Origin: Planctomycetota bacterium
GTDB taxonomy: Bacteria > Planctomycetota > Brocadiia > SM23-32
Direction of reading: 5' to 3'
DNA length: 9,290 nucleotides
Assembly (NCBI GenBank): GCA_030604585.1
Contig: JAUVVP010000042.1
Span: forward strand, 1 to 9,290
This document shows positions 6,656 through 9,290 of the stretch, one piece after another. A program made the position numbers and the translations under genes. Each line of letters opens with the position of its first letter. Position 1 is the stretch's first letter. The notes beneath the pieces are model-generated. The model saw nothing but the letters and a program-made list of their open reading frames with translations. It did not search any database and was not told where the DNA came from.

Positions 6656-7177
6656 ATGCGGGACGAGAGGCACTGGCACGCCGTGCACACCCGCAGCAGG
6701 CACGAGAAGGCGGTGGCCGGGCTGCTGGACGGGAACGGCGTCGAGCGGTTCCTGCCACTCAGGCGTGTGCTGAGCCGATGGGCGGACCGCAGGAAATGGG
6801 TGGAGAAGCCCCTCTTCCCGGGCTACCTGTTCGTGCACGTCTCCCGGGAACAGCTCCCCACGGTCCGGAGCACGCGGGGTGTGGCGCGCCTGTTGGGTCC
6901 GGAGCCTTTCCGGCCGAGCATCGTGCCGGACGCCGAGGTGGAGAGCATCCGCAGCCTGGTCGCCAGCGGTGTTCGCGTGGCCCCCTGGCCGTATCTGAAG
7001 CCGGGGCAGTTGGTGCGCGTCATAGACGGCCCGCTGCGCGGTATCCAGGGCACGCTGATCCGCAAAGGCCGTCGTCACCTGCTGGTCATATCGGTCAACC
7101 TGCTCGGACGTTCGGTGGCCGCTGAGGTGGCTGCCGGCGCCGTCCGAGCTTGCCGTATGCAGGAAGCACAAGTGTAA
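6656..7177 (+). CDS. NusG paralog, RfaH/UpxY/LoaP-like transcription antiterminator
   Basis: The 173-residue protein contains an NGN domain and a KOW domain. The NGN part runs from HWHAVHTRSRHEK (6-18) through RFLPLRRVLSRWADRRKWVE (31-50) to PLFPGYLFVHV (52-62), the diagnostic segment. The KOW part is at about 114-158 (LKPGQLVRVIDGPLRGIQGT, then VSVNLLGRSVAAEV-like sequence with ISVNLL at 145-150). Specialised NusG paralogs bind RNA polymerase and keep it transcribing through long glycan operons. Housekeeping NusG is usually next to secE and ribosomal-protein genes; here the neighbours are all glycan genes, which supports a specialised role. The start is set by a strong ribosome binding site. 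The gene sits mid-cluster instead of first, and both flanking gaps contain hairpins, so it may lead a second transcription unit with the downstream transferase and exporter. Confidence 0.9.
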   Translation: MRDERHWHAVHTRSRHEKAVAGLLDGNGVERFLPLRRVLSRWADRRKWVEKPLFPGYLFVHVSREQLPTVRSTRGVARLLGPEPFRPSIVPDAEVESIRSLVASGVRVAPWPYLKPGQLVRVIDGPLRGIQGTLIRKGRRHLLVISVNLLGRSVAAEVAAGAVRACRMQEAQV

Positions 7178-7194
7178 GTCTCGTGGAGTGGGGA

Positions 7195-7220
7195 AGTTAC
7201 GGCAACAGGCTGCTGTAACT
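7195..7220 (+). promoter_or_regulatory. 10-bp hairpin between the NusG-paralog and transferase genes
   Basis: AGTTACGGCA (7195-7204) pairs with TGCTGTAACT (7211-7220) around a six-base loop ACAGGC, with one G-U wobble. The arms are less GC-rich than the surrounding DNA, which makes chance formation from base composition less likely than for the other repeats here. It lies 17 bases after the NusG-paralog stop and is followed by GAGAGGAATC, not a T-tract. The gap (7178-7284) is the longest clearly non-coding stretch inside the cluster. A leader or antitermination element for the downstream genes is possible. Confidence 0.5.
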
Positions 7221-7284
7221 GAGAGGAATCTGGTGCGCCGAGACATGGTAAGAACCCGTTGTCGGTGGTGGGGAACCCCCTCAG

Positions 7285-8799
7285 ATGACCACGTGTCTCG
7301 TCGCCTTTGGGCTGGCGCTGTTGGTTGGGCTGGTCGCCACGCTGGCGGTCCGCAAGGTTGCCCTTCGCCTGGGAGTTGTCGACAGGCCTGACGAGTTCCG
7401 TAAGGTCAACCAGCGCGAGGTGCCCCTGCTGGGCGGCATCGCCATCTACGTTGGCTTTGCCACGCCCGTAGCTCTCTGCTTCTTCCACCGCAACGTCGTC
7501 ACCGAGCATCTGTATCAACGCCCTGTGGAGCTTGCGGCGCTGATGGCGGGCGCCGCCATGGTCCTGGCCATGGGCGTTATTGATGACGCGTGGGGTCTGC
7601 CCGCGCGCTGGAAGCTGATCGTCCAGGCCGCTGCCGCCAGCGTTGCCTTCGCTGGCGGCTTTTCTATTGGCCTGGTCAGTAATCCCTTCGGCGAACCGGT
7701 GGCGCTGGGCCTGCTCAGCCTGCCGGTCACCCTGTTCTGGTTCCTCGGCTGCATGAACGCCGTCAACCTGCTGGACGGCCTTGATGGACTGGCCGCCGGG
7801 GTCTGCCTGTTCGCCAGCGTGACGCTGTTCCTGGTGAGTCTGCTGTTCGGCCACGTGCTGACCATGCTGCTGATGGCGTGCCTGAGCGGGGCCATTCTGG
7901 GCTTCCTGCTGTTCAACTTCCATCCTGCCAGCGTGTTCCTCGGGGACTCGGGCAGCATGGTGCTGGGCTTCCTGGTCGGGGCGTTGTCCTTGTGGGGGGC
8001 ACGCAAGGCCGAAGCGACCGTCGCCTTGCTGATCCCGTGCATCGCGCTCGGACTGCCGATATTCGACACCGTCCTGGCAATCGTGCGGCGCTGGCTGCGA
8101 AGGCTCCCGATCGCGGCCCCTGACCGCCGTCACGTCCACCACGTCCTCCTCTCGAAGGGGCTGAGCCACCGCCAGGCCGTCCTGGTCCTGTACGTGGCGT
8201 GCGTGGTCCTGGGCGGCGCCGCCCTGCTGGTCACGGCCGGTCGCAACGAGCTGACCCTTCTTGTGCTCGGCTCCCTGGCCATCCTCGCATTCGTTTGCGT
8301 GCGCGTTTTCGGTGGCATGCAATTCCTCGACCTTTGGGGCAGGCTGGCGGGCGAGTGGACGCGAAGGCACCGGGCGGCGGAGGCCAAGATCTCGGTCGAG
8401 AGGGCCATCTCCAGGATGCAGGCGGTAACCAGCACCAATGCACTCTGGCGCGCCTTCTGTGCGGGGCTGGAGGGACTGGACCTCGACTTCGCCGTGCTGC
8501 AGCTTTTCGCCATCGGCGAGTCCCGCCCGCACGTGCTCACCTGGCCCGAAGGCCGGGACCCGGCACCCGAACGCCACGCGAGCAAACCCGAGAGCTGGTC
8601 GGCGCGCCTGAGGGTGCAGAGCAACGGCCGCACCTTTGGAGAACTGGAACTGGGCAAGTGCATTGAGGGCGGCCTGCTGCTGTCCGATGCACCCGAACTG
8701 GTGGACCGACTCAAGCGGGAGATGGGCACGAACATGGAACGTCTGTCCGCGCTGAACGTGGAAGACGCGGCGGCCCCGCCTCGAGCCGCGGTGGCTTAG
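7285..8799 (+). CDS. WecA/TagO-like undecaprenyl-phosphate sugar-1-phosphate transferase with C-terminal extension
   Basis: This polytopic PNPT-family enzyme should transfer a HexNAc-1-phosphate from a UDP-sugar to undecaprenyl phosphate, the first step of glycan synthesis on the inner membrane. Motifs include [19 protein letters not shown] (33-51), VIDDAWGL (98-105) with the D100/D101 pair, [15 protein letters not shown] (158-172), [15 protein letters not shown] (211-225) with D221, PIFDT (258-262), and DRRHVHH (280-286), the HIHH-type motif of WecA and TagO as opposed to MraY. About ten membrane segments end near residue 342. Family members usually stop around 320-370 residues; this one runs to 504. 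The extra part begins with a charged helical linker (about 355-380) and then a compact alpha/beta-looking region with [11 protein letters not shown] and [12 protein letters not shown] 7285 is used; the only upstream purine-rich stretch is weakly placed. Enzyme class is firm; the sugar and the role of the extension are unknown. Confidence 0.92.
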   Translation: MTTCLVAFGLALLVGLVATLAVRKVALRLGVVDRPDEFRKVNQREVPLLGGIAIYVGFATPVALCFFHRNVVTEHLYQRPVELAALMAGAAMVLAMGVIDDAWGLPARWKLIVQAAAASVAFAGGFSIGLVSNPFGEPVALGLLSLPVTLFWFLGCMNAVNLLDGLDGLAAGVCLFASVTLFLVSLLFGHVLTMLLMACLSGAILGFLLFNFHPASVFLGDSGSMVLGFLVGALSLWGARKAEATVALLIPCIALGLPIFDTVLAIVRRWLRRLPIAAPDRRHVHHVLLSKGLSHRQAVLVLYVACVVLGGAALLVTAGRNELTLLVLGSLAILAFVCVRVFGGMQFLDLWGRLAGEWTRRHRAAEAKISVERAISRMQAVTSTNALWRAFCAGLEGLDLDFAVLQLFAIGESRPHVLTWPEGRDPAPERHASKPESWSARLRVQSNGRTFGELELGKCIEGGLLLSDAPELVDRLKREMGTNMERLSALNVEDAAAPPRAAVA

Positions 8800-8837
8800 C
8801 GGGGCGGGCCGCATCCGCACTCACACCATTCGGAGCA

Positions 8838-9290
8838 ATGGAGAGACAACTCAACAACGCAGGCGCACGGCCGGGGACGGTGGCAACCCGGGGGGCCGTG
8901 CCGGCGGACCCCACGCCGACGGAGACGGCACGGTCGCCCGGCGCCCGGAACCGCCCTCCCCTCGCCACCCCGGAGCGTGCGGCGATGCAAGAGCTCCCTC
9001 TCACGGTCATCGAAGCCCGCTGGCGGTGGCGCCTGCTGGACCTGAAAGAACTGATCCGCTACCGCGACCTCTTCTACTTCCTCACCTGGCGCGACATCGC
9101 CATCCGCTACAAGCAGACGGTCCTGGGCGCCCTCTGGGCCATCCTTCAGCCGCTCCTGAGCATGGTAGTGTTCACGATCTTCTTTGGCCGCCTGGCCGGC
9201 CTCGACCAGCAGACCGGCGGCATCCCCTATCCGATCTTCGTCTACGCGGGCCTGCTGCCCTGGACGCTCTTCGCGCAGTCCGTCGGCCGC
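8838..9290 (+). CDS. ABC-2 type polysaccharide exporter permease (Wzm/KpsM/TagG-like), partial at right edge
   Basis: An open frame runs to the window edge (151 residues visible). From [20 protein letters not shown] onward it matches glycan ABC-2 permeases: [20 protein letters not shown], then [20 protein letters not shown], the start of the first membrane helix, FFGRLAGL, and [20 protein letters not shown], the second helix. These permeases pair with an ATPase, presumably encoded just downstream, to flip lipid-linked glycans or teichoic-acid-like polymers. The true start is uncertain. ATG 8838 has GGAG only two bases upstream and adds a 49-residue leader rich in Pro, Ala, Arg and Thr. ATG 8985 has GGAG (8972-8975) at nine bases and gives the usual family N-terminus. 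The leader's third positions are GC-rich but its second positions are too, so base composition does not settle it. Confidence 0.88.
   Translation, partial: MERQLNNAGARPGTVATRGAVPADPTPTETARSPGARNRPPLATPERAAMQELPLTVIEARWRWRLLDLKELIRYRDLFYFLTWRDIAIRYKQTVLGALWAILQPLLSMVVFTIFFGRLAGLDQQTGGIPYPIFVYAGLLPWTLFAQSVGR
8896..8933 (+). repeat. 8-bp inverted repeat ahead of the permease core
   Basis: CCGTGCCG (8896-8903) is the exact reverse complement of CGGCACGG (8926-8933), with a 22-base spacer. If translation starts at 8985 it lies in the leader of the permease gene; if at 8838, it is coding. No T-tract follows. Confidence 0.35.

Noticed and set aside
6673..6687. TGGCAC followed by TGCAC, considered as a sigma-54 promoter
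   Set aside because: The spacing and the second element do not match TGGCAC-N5-TTGCA, and it lies inside the NusG-paralog coding region.
6287..7246. A 319-codon minus-strand open frame across the TPR-like and NusG-paralog genes
   Set aside because: Arg, Pro, Gln and His-rich translation without motifs; both plus-strand genes are better supported.
7188..7391. A 67-codon open frame covering the gap before the transferase gene
   Set aside because: Its second half overlaps the transferase in another frame, composition is Arg, Gly and Trp-rich, and the 5' part contains the hairpin at 7195-7220.
7075..8820. A 581-codon open frame on the minus strand across the transferase gene
   Set aside because: It is antisense to a gene with clear PNPT motifs, is full of Gln, His and Arg with no recognisable domain, and is the type of open frame that high-GC third positions create on the opposite strand.

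Overview
This window is a co-directional (+ strand) block of envelope or exopolysaccharide assembly genes in a GC-rich genome (roughly two thirds GC by eye, with strong G/C preference at third codon positions). The cell is diderm: the first complete gene encodes a Wza-like outer-membrane export lipoprotein with Poly_export and SLBB-type domains. A PHP-type (CpsB/YwqE-like) phosphatase, a tyrosine-rich Wzc-like kinase, a stand-alone NusG paralog and an ABC-2 glycan exporter together suggest a non-enterobacterial lineage. Planctomycetota or a related metagenomic phylum, or a deltaproteobacterial-type group, would fit. That placement is inference from gene style, not a sequence match.

Layout. 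Bases 1-77 look like the last 24 codons of an upstream gene. A 115-base gap follows, then the OPX lipoprotein (193-1302), the Wzc-like co-polymerase/tyrosine kinase (1355-3637), the PHP phosphatase (3694-4512), an O-antigen ligase/polymerase-family membrane protein (4515-6053), a small membrane-anchored TPR-like protein overlapping it (5980-6573), a NusG/RfaH/UpxY-family antiterminator (6656-7177), a WecA/TagO-like sugar-1-phosphate transferase with an extra C-terminal domain (7285-8799), and the 5' part of an ABC-2 polysaccharide exporter permease (8838 to the right edge). No gap reaches 300 bases. I found no tRNA, rRNA, CRISPR, insertion sequence or clear sigma-70/sigma-54 promoter.

How the genes work together (inference from families). 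The PNPT-family enzyme would load the first sugar phosphate on undecaprenyl phosphate. The Wzy/ligase-type protein would polymerise or transfer the glycan. The Wzc-like kinase and the PHP phosphatase would cycle tyrosine phosphorylation to set chain length and export, and the OPX lipoprotein would form the outer-membrane exit. The ABC-2 permease belongs to the other classical export route, so the locus mixes Wzy-dependent and ABC-dependent parts or makes two glycans. The NusG paralog probably promotes read-through of this long operon.

The most unusual signals are non-coding. Strong hairpins without a U-tract sit in three intergenic gaps (3637-3663, 6577-6607, 7195-7220), and two of them flank the antiterminator gene. 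Other notable points are the C-terminal extension on the sugar-phosphate transferase, a Glu-to-Asp change at a metal-ligand position in the phosphatase, and a 74-base overlap that encodes charged tails in two frames.
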